Of a stretch of 64,000 nt of DNA, positions 24,681-37,300 are shown one piece after another. The DNA comes from Ilex aquifolium (Eukaryota > Streptophyta > Magnoliopsida > Aquifoliales > Aquifoliaceae). Within the stretch, counting starts at the first letter, position 1, and the number at the start of each line of letters is the position of its first letter. The stretch lies in the NCBI GenBank assembly GCA_951799425.1, contig OX637395.1, positions 1,632,501 to 1,696,500 of the forward strand, written 5' to 3'. A program made the translations under genes and the position numbers. The notes beneath the pieces are model-generated. The model had not been told where the DNA came from. It made no database searches and was given only the letters and a program-made list of their open reading frames with translations.

Positions 24681-25157
24681 GGACTTGTTTGGTCCGTATT
24701 ATGGGGATAAATCATTGTATTGGATTAAAATTTGTTTAATCATGTCTTATACTGCGTTTGTTAGTTAAATTTGACTATGTATTATGTATAGTATTATTTT
24801 AAATACGTACTAATAGGCCTTATATAGTAAACATTGCAAATAATTTTTTTATAGTTTTTTGTCCTTATGATTTAGACTTGCTCAAAAATAATGCACCAAA
24901 CTAGGTATTGAATTAGAGTGGATATAGGGCATTTCTGTCATTACAACATTAATAACTTAGAATAAATGACCTATTTAAACACTAGATAGGATTGATAACT
25001 ATTATCTAGTTCTTAGTCCTTACATTGTCAAACTTATGATTAAAATGTATAATATTTCAGTATTCTATTGAGTTATATATTTTGTCCATTTATACAATAT
25101 TAGACTATATTATCTAATACAATCTCTTTTTTATTAATACGACAACCAAACAAGTCT
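24681..25157. mobile_element. 477-bp PIF/Harbinger-like MITE
   Basis: TAA lies directly on both sides (24678-24680 and 25158-25160). Ends GGACTTGTTTGGT and, reversed, AGACTTGTTTGGT. A 3-bp TAA duplication and (G)GxCTTGTTTGGT ends are typical of Tourist-type elements. The interior is AT-rich without a transposase. Confidence 0.85.
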
Positions 25158-25160
25158 TAA

Positions 25161-27267
25161 AGATATCATTTTTTTTTTCATGGGAGAAAGTATTCTTGAA
25201 ACAATAAAAAAATCTGGGTCTTCTTCGCACTAGAGTTTTGATGAACATCCCTCATTGTCTTTATTCACCAGTAAAGGCGACACATAATTTTTAAAATTTT
25301 AATATGCTTTTTAAAAGGGCACTAAATGTCTTTATTTGCACTAAATGGCTTTTTACAAGGACAAAGCCATTTAGATAATGTAATCATGATTCATCATAAT
25401 GTACATCTTGAACCAGTGAAAGTCTTAGTTTACTTTTGCTCATTGTAAACTGTTTTTCTATTTTATTTCTTTGAAATCACCTATCTTGTCTTACCAGGGA
25501 GATCCAGAAAGTCTAAGTCTATATATTCCATTATTAACACACTTATTATTCAATAACATAAGGCCATAGATAAGCATCCAGCAAAACCCTATATAAATAT
25601 ATTAATAATAACTCCTCTCTTCTGTATCTAAAGATACTTTGTAATATCCAAAATTGAACATTAAATAATATTTTAATTTTTAATTTTTTTAATTGTGTAA
25701 TCTAAAATAAAAAAAAAATAGAGGAGAGAGAAAAAAATATGTATGGATTAGTGGATTATTTAGCATTGGAAAGTTTGTTGATTGAGTTGTTTGGCATTAG
25801 GAGTCGTGTAAAGATATTTTTGTGCGATTTTTTTTTTTTATGATGAATTTTGTACCATAATTCATATAATGAGTCATCATTTCCAAAGTTTCCTTAGGCC
25901 TCAGTTTTGGAACTCATAATAATTCAAAAATAATAGACAAGATTGCACCACATAATCTTCATTACTTCAATAAGTAGATTGCCACTTACGTTTGTTTTTC
26001 CTTGATAGAGTTGGGGACTTGGGGATACTTTCAGGACATTGAGTGCCCAAAAGTGGGAGCATCCAATGCTTAAAGAGAGTGGTTGAAACGAGAATATCCA
26101 AAACCCTCTCTTGGAGAAACTAGCCCATCCACCTTATAAATTCATGAAAGCTAAGCTGTAACATACAAGTTACCAATTTTGATTTTGTTCCAATCACAAG
26201 TTAAATAATAATCATCACCTGCTTAGGTCAACTAGCATTTCTTTATGTAAGACATATAAAATGCTAATTTTAGGGAAAAATAAAAAGAAAAGATACCAAC
26301 CTTTTTTGTAGAAAAACTTTACATAAAAAAATCGTGTCAAGTTTATAATTTTTCATCTATAATGAGGTTTGATAAAGCTATATGGTAGACACTAGACAAG
26401 TTTACCCACATTTTGGGGAGACTAATTCTCGGACTCTAATGTGAGTTGTCAACACTCTAGATCCAATCTCTTAGATAAACTTCTAATAATTTTCCGAAAG
26501 CAAGAATCTAAAATTGAGTTAATTATTTTTTCAATCTTACAGTATTTTATCTAGTTTTTATAAATTCAATGTGTGTGAGTGTGGTCAGACCATTGAGTTT
26601 GGACACTTGATTAATGTGGTAATGGCATGTAGACAGATTACTGGCAACCTGAAGTTGCACCAAATGGGCCCTTAATTTAGTGTTGGTGGCTAAAAATTGA
26701 CTTTAACCCAACATGACAAACCATATAAGTGATCTAAACTTTAGATCTGAACAATATATTTGCTTTGGAGACAAGGTTTGGATGAACATTTAATAGCACC
26801 CATTACCCACCATAATGAGTATGCAGATGAAAAACTTGGGAGTGGAATGATTGAATTTAGATAGGAAATGAGTGCTTGTTGTTGTCCTTTGGGTGTTAAC
26901 CATTCGACCATCCCTCATAATCATATTGAATGTCTTCTAGAGTAAGGAAGGAGGAAAGTTAATTGAAGAAAAACGGATTTGATCATCTCTAATACATTTT
27001 TTTTTTAATTTTTTAATGATATACAATTAACTTTGTATTGGTAGGATCTAGTAATGACAGTGGATTTCTAATGAATTGATTGTAGTAATTTACCATTAAA
27101 CAAAATGGAGAAAAAGTGTTATTAATGGGATCTAGAGCCCAATATGAGCATGCAAATGGGACTTCAATGGCCTTCAATATATCACCATTTCCTTCAATGG
27201 TTTGTTTACATCATTTATTAGGAACTCAAGTGTCTCTTGCTAATATGGTAAGAATGATTTATTATTA
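25161..27267. other. AT-rich intergenic DNA, no gene supported
   Basis: Two tracts at 25280-25375 repeat CACTAAATG and TTTTTA(A/C)AA words. Otherwise no open frame, repeat border or RNA gene could be supported. Confidence 0.4.
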
Positions 27268-27527
27268 TTGAGTGGTTGGTCTTGTGGGTAAGAATTCAAA
27301 TTTTTTTGCTCAATATTTGGGTTCCAAGTCTTCACAGTTAAGGCAGCTCGGTGGAGTTAAATTTACTCTTCAGTGCTCAGAGCACGTGGTGAGACTTTAG
27401 TTTCGGCTCTGATGTAAGTACGATAAAGTTTCTTATAGATAGTTGTGTAGTGCAGAAAAGCAATACTCTATCACAGATAAGTTTAGTGACTTATTTATGT
27501 ATCCATTTTAAGCACAAAAAAAAAAAA
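27268..27527 (+). mobile_element. Possible SINE with poly-A tail
   Basis: A-box-like TGGTTGGTCTTGTGGGTAAG, B-box-like GGGTTCCAAGTC about 55 bp later, roughly 150 bp of body, then an A-run at about 27515-27527. Layout and length fit a tRNA-derived SINE, but I know of no second copy in the window. Confidence 0.5.
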
Positions 27528-27912
27528 TGATCTATCATCTAAAAAAGAGGACGTGAATCCATGCCAAAAGTCTCAATCTCTATATGGTAGTTCAACATTA
27601 AACAACAAAACTAGATCAGACAATAAAATGACACCCTCTTTGTAAGGCAACTCCGTGACAATTAAGGACATCCTAACCCAACCGTTATTTTGTGTAACTA
27701 AAGTAAGCTGTCAATGCTAAGATTATGATCAGTGGTCCCTCTTTGGTAGCACAACAGCTTTTCTTAGCTTAAAACAAGCAACAATATCGATTACTTCAAC
27801 AAATTTTTAGAACTTGAATGCAAGTTTGATGCCATTATCATTATTATTATTGGTCATGAGCCAACAGCTTTGTTGACATAAATTAGAGGACATCTTGGTA
27901 GTTAGAAGAACG

Positions 27913-27946
27913 ATATATATATATATATATACACACACACATATAT
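27913..27946. repeat. (TA)n(CA)n microsatellite
   Basis: Compound dinucleotide repeat in intergenic DNA. Confidence 0.85.
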
Positions 27947-28261
27947 AGGGTGTTTTAATTTACGTTAATTACTCTTTTAAGTTCGGATAAAAAATATGTT
28001 CTCTAAAGAACAGTGGTGGCTAACTATTAGAGAGTCTAGAAAGTATTGAATTTATGAAATTTGAGTTACCAAAAGTCAAGTTCAATCACTAAATCGCCCT
28101 TAAGGATAAAGAATGATATAGTTTCAGTGATAAATATATCAAACTTAAATGAACCGAAATTTATTGGGTTTGGTGTAGATCCTTCAATTCTTTTATGATC
28201 AGGAGGTTTTCACATCTACAAATCTTCAATTCAAATGAATACTTTCAATTACTAACAATTT

Positions 28262-28461
28262 ACCACCAAGTAGGGTGGTCTAGTGGGGTACCGGCCTTAC
28301 TGCTCATCTTGAGGTTGGGAGTTCGAGTCTTAGAGTCCCCATTGGGGCTTGGTGATTGACCGATATCCTAACCTAGTTAGGTTTGGTCCTGAGAGGTGTT
28401 CCATGTGCGGTCAAGGTCTTTACCCCTACCCCCTTTCTTCAATAGCAAAAAAAAAAAAAAA
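28262..28461 (+). mobile_element. tRNA-derived SINE, second family
   Basis: A-box GGGTGGTCTAGTGGGGTA at about 28272 and B-box GGGAGTTCGAGTC about 45 bp later, then a CT-rich body (TTACCCCTACCCCC) and an A14 tail at about 28447-28461. The tRNA-like head lacks a foldable cloverleaf, so it is a SINE and not a tRNA gene. Confidence 0.75.
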
Positions 28462-29880
28462 TACTAAAAATTTAAATTACATTGAATTTCACGATGTCAA
28501 TAGACTCTTGCCATTTAAAAATAATTGGGAAATACTTTAATAATTTTATGATTGGAGATGAGCTAAATATGGAGTGGCAATAGGGTAATCTTTTTTTATC
28601 AACATATATTAATTTAATTTTTCACACGTGTTGCTTAATAATTGGGCTCTTGAAATCTTTTTATAAAAATGATCATAGTTATGATCTATGATCATTATTA
28701 TCATCCATAATCCAAGTTTTTATAAAATAAACAAAATGTGGTGGGGACAGCTGTTTGTCTCTTATGGGTCTTCTATCTATTTAATATTTTATTTTCATAT
28801 ATTTTTTTGCTCATTTTTATCACATCACTTATTTTTATCACAAGTTAAATTATTTAATTTTTAATTAAATATAATTTTTATTTCAAACATTGTTTATATA
28901 CGATATTGTACATGTGTTATTGGTTTTTTGAGGTCAAGTATTTTGAAAAAAAAAAATTATTGATTTGTTTAAAAAATAATGGGTAGAATTTATTAATTTT
29001 AAATCATGTAATTAAAAAAATAAAATAAAAATTATTATTTAATATAATAATATCTATTTTTTTAATACTCGAATTTTATATTTCATTGTGTCTTTAAAGA
29101 CGAATTATCATTAGTTAAACAATAAATCTTCATTAGAGTTGTAGGGTGGGCCCAACTATTTTTTCTGTATTGGGGCCCAAATGAACGGCATTTAGGCCTA
29201 CCCAGTAATCATCGCCTCGCCACAATGTACAGTGTTGGGAATTCCGAAAGAACATGGTAGATTGGTAGTAATGTATGCATTTGCTTTTTCCTACTGGAAA
29301 GAAAAGTAATTGTTCTGCACTGTATCAAAATTTACTAAGCAATCAAATCAAAGTTACATCTAAATAAGATTTATTTAAAATTAATCTAAAAATTCAATAT
29401 CGACTGCAATTTTTTAACAAATTTGGCTCCTCTTAATTTTAAAATAATTAAAAAATTCTCCAATTTTTTTTAAAAATGATTAGTATTTATCCACGTCAAA
29501 AAGTAGACAAGGGCTTAATTTGACCGTGTGTTCTATTCTGGTCGGGTTGGAGGTGAAAATTGATAAAGTGCATCATTTAGTAGACTTTATATTTCATCTT
29601 CGGGGCCATTGTTGGAGTGATGAACAAGATTTTAAAACCCAGAATAAATTACATTTATCTATTTTGACAAAATCACCTCTACCCAAAAACAATTGGAGGA
29701 TCATAGTTATTTGAAAATTATACAAGAGCCTGACCCATTTGTTGTATCCATCACAAATTTTTGGACTTCATTATTAATAGCTTCAACCATATTACATTAT
29801 TTCTTAACCTTATTACACCAAAACCTTTTCTGTTATAGCATTGATACCACCCCATAGATTTTTTCCTACTTGTTTCTTTT
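28462..29880. other. AT-rich intergenic DNA, no gene supported
   Basis: Very AT-rich up to 29110. The less AT-rich stretch 29140-29280 has no recognisable content. ATCATAGTTATGATCTATGA at about 28671 is a short palindrome. Confidence 0.4.
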
Positions 29881-29882
29881 TT

Positions 29883-30116
29883 GGTAATGGGGGAAATTTT
29901 TGGTCTGTTTTGGACGAGTAGAGACGCCCTTATGTCATTTAGGCTCATGAGTTTGAGTAGAATCGAGAGTAAATCCCAGATGTATGAACTGGTCCCTCAA
30001 TCTATACACCAATTAAATCTAGATTTGTGCTTTGGTGGGGATTCAAACCAACACCAAAAATTTGAATACGATTTGTTCAAGTAATTAAAGTTCGTCCTAC
30101 TAACCAATCACGCTTT
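29883..30116 (-). mobile_element. tRNA-derived SINE, third family, copy 1 (minus strand)
   Basis: On the minus strand: A-box GTGATTGGTTAGTAGGAC, B-box GGTTTGAATCCCCACC, a body with GGGACCAGTTCATACATCTG and ACTCGATTCTACTCAAACTC, ending in an A-rich tail. It shares this order with the copy at 31208-31457. Confidence 0.75.
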
Positions 30117-31207
30117 TATCTTCCAAGAGACTTGAACCTTTTGATTTCAAAAAAGCAAAATATTTACAAGGTAAAGAGTATTATTGGATTAAAGAGTATT
30201 GATTTTTTTATATTTGTTAGCTAGCAAAGATGCTTTGCAAGAGATTTAGAAAGTATAACTTTGTTGTTCTTAGGTGTCACAAAGTAAATATGATTCATTA
30301 GGAAAAAGTTTGTACCTCTATTTGCTATGCATGTGCATTGCTTCAACTTTTGGTGCATATTAATTGAGTAAACCCCTCTACCTAAAAGGGTACTAATCGG
30401 GTAGATTGAAAATTCAACTCAACCCAAGTTATAAAATATTTTATCGGAGTTGAAATCAAATTCAATTTTAAATCCCTTTTATTCAACCCGAGTATCGTCT
30501 ATGCTTATTGTTTTTACTCAATTTGAATTGGATTACCCAAGTCCAATTGAAAATTCAATTCTACTAGGGTTTGATTTTCAAGTTATACGGCTTGAACTTA
30601 AATTCTTATTGAATTGTTACTAAACTTGAATTTGATTCTTTACAAAGAATAAGGGTTCAAAACAAATTGAAAACGAATTTAGTAGTTTTGGTTTAGTTCC
30701 GATTGGGTCTTCAGAACCCAAGATTCTACCTAGAGTCCTACATAAATTTAAATCGGATTGAAATTTTTTTTTTGGGTCGAACCTCAATTCAAATACTAGA
30801 TATTTCGAAATGGACTCTAATTATGTTCAAATAGTCTTACCCAAATCACACTCCTACTTTCCACCAAGGTCGACTTCATCGTGGGGTAATTTATGAGTCA
30901 AAATTTTCATTACCATTCACCTTTTTATCTTTTTTGTTCATTTTTTAGAAAAAAACAACTTTATAAAAACAAGAGCATGCAAAGTGCCATGATTAATTCT
31001 CTACTCCGCCATTGTTGTTACAAATATGTTTAAACTTGTTGGTGCATTGCCTCCATTTGAATTTGAAGTTCCAAATCAATCTTTTATCATTATCATCATT
31101 GCTATTACATTTTCTTGAGATCACTTTGGGAGTTATCCCAATAAAGAGAGAAGTAATCAAACAAGAAAATATGAAGAATAACAAAGTGAAAATCAGAGTT
31201 AAAAGTC
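30117..31207. other. Intergenic DNA with decayed transposon-like text
   Basis: About 30360-30870 is rich in AACCCGAGT, CCCAAGTCCAATT and GGGTCGAAC words, like the interiors of the MITEs elsewhere in the window. No inverted ends could be paired. Confidence 0.35.
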
Positions 31208-31457
31208 ATTGTTTTTTGGGTAACGGAAGGAAATCCCTCGTTTGTCTCCAAAGAGTAAAGACGCGTTTTTGTCGCTTAAACTTGTGAGTTCGAGTAGAAC
31301 CGAGGACAAATCTCAGGTGTATGAACCAGTTCTTCAAACTATATACTAGTTAAATCAGGATTTGCACTTCAGTAGAGATTCGAACTCACACTAAAGACTT
31401 GGATATTGTTTATCCAAGCAGTTGAGGTCCGTGTTACCAATGAACCACGCTTTTATC
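31208..31457 (-). mobile_element. tRNA-derived SINE, third family, copy 2 (minus strand)
   Basis: On the minus strand: A-box GTGGTTCATTGGTAACACGG, B-box GAGTTCGAATCTC, then GAACTGGTTCATACACCTGA and ACTCGAACTCACAAG, ending CCAAAAAAC. Same orientation and family as 29883-30116, about 1.3 kb away. Confidence 0.75.
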
Positions 31458-32080
31458 GCTTAGGGAAGTTGAATCCTTAATTTTAAGAAGACAAAATCAT
31501 ATCACAAGATACAATACAACTGTAGATTTGAATCATATATTAGTGTGTATTTGGCATGTCACAGTATTTGTGAAAAGACCAAACTAGATATTTACTCAAA
31601 TTCAAGCTCGTAACATATAATCGACAAGTGATTAAAAAAATAAATTGAATTTGGGTAAATTCAAAATCATCAAATGGGCTTGAGCCGACTCGAATACCTT
31701 ATACTTATAGCGTGGCCGACACCTTCTATTTAATTAATATACCAAGTTGTAGTTTAAAAACGATTCTTTTTTATAAAATAAGTAAATGGATATAAAACAA
31801 AAAACTCATTGACCAACCCACTTTTTTATTTTTTTGGTTGGACGTATTTGTGATATCATCATACTTTTTTATTAAATAAAAAAATTGACATCATAAATAT
31901 TTTTTAATTATTTTATGTTATTTTATTATTTTTATAATTAATAATAATAAAGAACTCAAACTAATATTATAATTAACAATTATTTATAAATCTTAATACC
32001 ATAACCTTCTCTTATTTTCAGAAATAACCCCATCCCTCCCCCCTTAACAACCTGTCAAAAGCTATATTAGTGTTTGTCAA
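31458..32080. other. AT-rich intergenic DNA
   Basis: No gene supported. The last part grades into the promoter of the TRM-like gene. Confidence 0.4.
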
Positions 32081-34376
32081 TTCCTAACGCTCTCTCTCTC
32101 TCTCTCTTCAATGCTAAATTGCTAATACTTTTTGTCTTACTATACCCACGAAGTGGCAATCCACAGAGAGAGAGAAAAAGGCAGGTGTGGGGGGTGGTGC
32201 TGTTGATGATAGTTGAACGTGAAAACTGCAGAGAGGAAGGAAAATGGAGCCCCAGCCTTTTCTTCAGTGGAAAATTGTGTTGTTAATGGTCCCACCAATG
32301 TAAACCCAGATGTCAAGTATTCTTCTTCTCTCATCGTCATCAATAGAATTGGCCAACATCGTAAAGCTCTCACAAACTTTCACTTTCCAACCTCTCTTTT
32401 TTTTCTTCAACATCTTCTTATGTTTCTCTCTCCTCTGGTTTTTCACTTTCGTCAGTCTTTAACGGCTGCTTCATGCCTAATTCCTCCATTATAATACGTG
32501 GGTCGGTGTTTTAGCCGTATGGGTCTCTCTCTTTTTGGACGGTGAAGACAGCACAAACCTAAAGAAAAAAAAAAAAGCTTCAGTTTTGTTCAGATTATTT
32601 TCTTTTCTTTTCTGGGTGTGGGTTGGAATTCTTAGAATTTATCGTAAGACTGATCTGGGTATATCAGTCTTGTGATGAAAAACTTGTGTTCTTCAGATAT
32701 ATACTAAGATTGTGAAATTTTTTCAATATTTTTTCTTGCGAGTGTGAAGAAATGCCTTGAATTTTCACGACTTTGGAGTTTCAGTTTTGCAACGAAAAGT
32801 CGCACAAAGACAATATTTCAAGTTCGATATCAGTCTTTTTTTTGGGCATATAGCCATTGAAGAAGATTGATCGTGGGTATCATAGGTTTTGCCTAGAAAA
32901 GCTTAAACATTTGATCTTTAACGTCTTTAGAACTTGCTAGCTTGTTGATGTCATCATAGTGGTTTTGGTGTTGCAGTGGTTGAACATTTCACACATTGAA
33001 TGAGAATTCTTAGTTACTAATAGTTAAATGTGAATTACAAGTTTGTTAGCTTGTAAGACGGTGGTTTTGGGTTGAATCAATTGTTATTGGATATGGGTTT
33101 AGCAGCCTTGAAGGGAAAGATTGAATACTTTCTAAGATTTTGATCACATCCTTCAACTGAGAGGATTGTTGATCAGTTTTACTTACTGTAAGTTTGATTG
33201 GTGATTGATTGAGTAATTACTTACTCATAGTTTTAGAAGTTTTGAGTGTATATGGTTTTCATGATTGGTCTTTTCGTCAAAGGGAAAATCAGATTGCCAT
33301 TGCCAGAAGTTCGCAATATTAGTAGATAGTGTGAAGAAATTGTGGAGGTTTATGGGTGAAAAGCAAAAGTGAAGTTTTGATTCCTTGCCAGCCACAGGAA
33401 GCTAAAGTTTCTTGAACTTCAATCTATTGGAAAGCTTGAGGATTTGAAGTTGGAATTGTTGATTTTCTTGAAAAGTATATTTGGCTGCATACTTGTTTCT
33501 GTTGGACTTGCTGATTTTAAGGGCTCAAAATTTCAGGTATTTTCTCTGGCCTTCCATCCTTGTAATCTTTGTTTTTTGCTTAGTTCTAAACTTTATTCTG
33601 CAAAGATGACAAATTGGTTTTTGCTTCTTCCTTGTTTTTCCTTTTTTTTTTTTTGGGCTGGTGTGTGTGTGTGTGTTTTTTTTTTTGGGGGGGGGGGAGG
33701 GGGGGGGGGGGGGTTGGTTGGTTCATATCTCCTCTGCTGCTTCTTTTTTGAATCCAGGTTCTTGTTAATGATCAGATCTGCGAGTCATCTGAACCAAACT
33801 AGACGTTTGAGTCTGTCGATTTTACATTGCTGGACTACAGTTTTTTCTGAAATTATTGTGATAATGTCTTAATTGGAAGGTTAATGGAAGACAGATTCCC
33901 CACTTATTACAATCATTGTTTAAGACCAAGGATATCTTGCTGAAAATGCAATAAGCTCGTTTGAATCAGACTACTTAATGTTCTCGGAATGCCAGGTTAA
34001 ATGTGTTAAGCCCTCAATATGCAATTCAGATTTAGGTGTCTATTGTTCAATTATGGTAAATCTTATTTGGATTGTTTTTTAGTTCAAAGACGAGAACTTC
34101 TGAATCTGAAATTATTTTTCTTCCAAATTTCCCTTCTCACTTAAGTTTTATTTAAAAAATTCTTGTCTGTGTTGCTTTGAAGAATTTGCTTCAAGTATTT
34201 GTTTATCAGTGCAATTTCAGTTAAGAACAAAAAGTGAGTCTTCTTCTCCATATACTGTCTGCTCTTTCTTAATCTTTGTATCTTCATTTTTGTGTTTGTT
34301 TTGTTGGATCAGGTTGTATTAGTCAGAAAAGTTGGATGAACACGACTTGCTAAAATCAAAAAACCACCCATTCAGT
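32081..34376 (+). promoter_or_regulatory. Promoter and long leader of the TRM-like gene
   Basis: CT-rich (32091-32107) and GA-rich (32167-32175) tracts occur near the likely transcription start. From about 32500 the composition becomes T/G-rich and transcript-like. A probable leader intron has a donor at AATTTCAG|GTATTTTC (33536) and an acceptor near 34313 (TTGGATCAG|GTTG). A GT repeat, T-run and G-run at 33660-33713 lie inside this intron. Exact transcript ends cannot be set from sequence. Confidence 0.5.
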
Positions 34377-37300
34377 ATGGCAAAGAGATCATTGAGACGG
34401 CCCTTACGGTATGAAAGGGATCAGGCAGGGTGTATGTGGGGTTTGATCAGTATCTTTGACTTTCGCCATGGCCGATTAACTCAAAAGTTGCTTTCAGATA
34501 GGAGGCGTGGGAGAGGGCATGCCACTGGTAAGACCTCTGTTTGGTATGCAGATTTAACTAATTGATTTTTATATCTATCAGAAACATTAATTGGCAATAT
34601 TACCCTAAATGCATACTACTTTTGAACAAGAAAGGATGGTTTGGGGGGAAGAGCCTGTAGGAAGTCAAAGACACTTACACAAGTATTAGTAGCAACATAA
34701 TTGAGCTGAACCATTATGTGCCACAATGAGATGCCATCCAAGACAAAGAAAAAAAAAATCAACTTGAACTTCTTTAAGTTTCTCCACGTTGTAGATGGCG
34801 ACTTCTTGTCATTGTTGAATTCTTCTGTTTTTACAGGTGCTGGATATTCTAGGACAAAAGTGGACATGCTGACAAATTTTGAAGACGAGTGTCAAAGCGT
34901 TGTGGTAATTTTTTGGCAAGTTGTACTCGTATTCTAACATAATGGTTATGTGTGAGTGGACTTTAGGCCATCAAATTGGATGAGCTCTACCTTTTCTTTG
35001 TGTTTAGGGGTATAAATACACTTTTTTCTTACTTTTAATCTTTATATGCTGGTGCTATTAACTTCCAAATTTACAGGATGGTAAAGAAAGTGAAGCGACA
35101 ACAGCTGATGCAATGAAGACAAGTGTGAAAGAACTCATGGAAGAAGAGATGTCTAATGAGGAAGGTTCAAAGCAGCAGACAAAAAGCCCTGAAGTTGAAC
35201 TGGAACAGTTTGATTCCAAACATGGAGGTCAAGTAAGAAGCAGCGGCAAGCAAGTAAAAAGGACTGGTAAGAAATCTTTTGACTCACAAATGAGTGATTT
35301 GGATGCCGCTCGAAACTTATGGCCTGAAGACTCTTGTCATCAAGGTGCACGGGAAAAAAACTCGAAAAATCTTGATCTGGAAGTTATGATGGAAGAACTC
35401 TGCCACCAGTTCCGTCAGAAAAGTACTAGTTATGTGAAGCATGATAGTCTTGATATGCAGTCAAAGCAGGAGTACTCTGTTTTTCAAGAAAAATTAAGTA
35501 CAGCAATTAAGGTGATCATAGATCAGAGGTCTACTAATGAGAAATGTCTTACAGAAGGTGGAGCAACCCACGACTCTAAAGAATTTGTGGATGCACTTGA
35601 GATGTTGTGTTCTAATAAAGAATTGTTCTTGAAACTTGTTCAAGATAAAAAATCACCATTGCTGAAGCCCATTCAAGACTTGGAAAATGCTCTGCTAAAT
35701 GAAGATCAAAATTCCAACATAGTGACAGGATCCAACAAGTTTGAAGAGGATCTAAGCAAATCAAAACCAGATGAGCTTGTCATTCGTAAACGCCGCAACT
35801 TTTTCAGAAGAAAAAGCAAGTCTTTGGAGAATATCCCAATGAAGGGAGATGAAATGTGTCAACCTTCAAGTAGAATTGTCATTTTGAAGCCTGGACCAGC
35901 AGGCTTGCAAAATTCTGACACTCAGGTCAATTTTACTACACCATTGCAATCCCCTTACAACATGGAGAATAAAACGCAGGGTGAAAGGAATCCTTCCCAA
36001 TTTTCTTTTACTGAAATTAAAAGAAAGCTAAAGCATGCCATGGGAAAAGAACGACATGGGATCTCTGGAGATTGTAACACTCACAGATTTCCTTATGAGC
36101 ATCAAAACATGGGGGATGGCGAGAAAGGGGATAGTGGGGAAAGTGGTGGATGGAGTTCTCCAAATAGAAACCATTTTTATACTGAAAAATTTGCCAAACC
36201 TTCAGTTGGCGTCAAGAAGAGAGACAAGATTGGCAAGTCAAGAGGCTCTGATACAAGTGTGGTAAGTGAACCCACTGGATATCCAAGGCATGGGGTGCCT
36301 AATCTCTATCTCCAGGCCAAGAAACATCTCTCAGAAATGCTAAGCAATGGAGACGAAAATGCAGACTCAATGAGCAGGGTACTACCTAAAACCCTGGGAA
36401 GAATTCTTTCTCTTCCTGAGTACAACTTTTCTCGTGGTGGTAGTCCAGAAAAGGACAATGAGCATGGCTTTGTAACCGCAAGGATGAGATTGTCTCCTCG
36501 CAGCAATTCTCAAATGGTGAATGAGAATACATGGCAGCTCGTACAAGAAATCAATGCCACTGATCCGAGTTCATCAATGCAAAATGTCGAGATTCAACAA
36601 CACATTGCTGATGACAACCCTGATGAGGAAGTACCATCTTCTGATTACAACCCTGATGAGAAAGTACCATCTCCTGTCTCAATTCCAGGTCTTTCATGTG
36701 ACCATAATCAGAATGATTCAGAGGAAGAAAACCTATCTCCTACAAGAGATGAGATGGATTCAGAAGGTATTGCTGTTACCTTTCTCCAAAACATGGTGGG
36801 AAGAATTTCATTTATCATTGTGCTTATATTGATAATTGTTGGTGTTTATCAATCAGTTTCTACAATCTCTCCAGGTATTGTAGATATTCTCAAAACAACC
36901 AATTCTGGATATCAGAAAAACAGCCAAGTCTTGGATGTTTTGCTTGAACCAAGTGGCTCTTTAGTAATTGGAGATACCCAGAGTTGTGATACTGCTGAAG
37001 TTTGTGATGAGGAAAGGTCTTCTCAATGCTTGAAATTGGTAAAGTTTTGTTGCTTACTGGTGTTTTAATTCAAAATCGTTAATAATCTTTTTTATTTTTA
37101 CTAGTCAAAGAGTTCAAATGTTGTTATAAAATGAAAAGCTGATTTGCCATCCACCAAAGGCAGAGAGGCGATGGTCGTGTCTCAATTACCGTGTGTTTTT
37201 GTGCTCTAATGTTTTGCCATTCGTGTTCCCATTGCATGGTCTTAGAACATCCTTGCTTTTCTTTTCCAGGATTCATTAGAAGAGGATCAGATGTCTTCTC

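Noticed and set aside
28262..28340. Possible tRNA gene
   Set aside because: A and B boxes are present but no acceptor stem pairs across the right distance, and a poly-A tail follows: a SINE.
36767..36874. Transmembrane segment in the TRM-like protein
   Set aside because: The hydrophobic stretch is best read as an in-frame intron with good splice borders. Kept as a finding, not as a domain.
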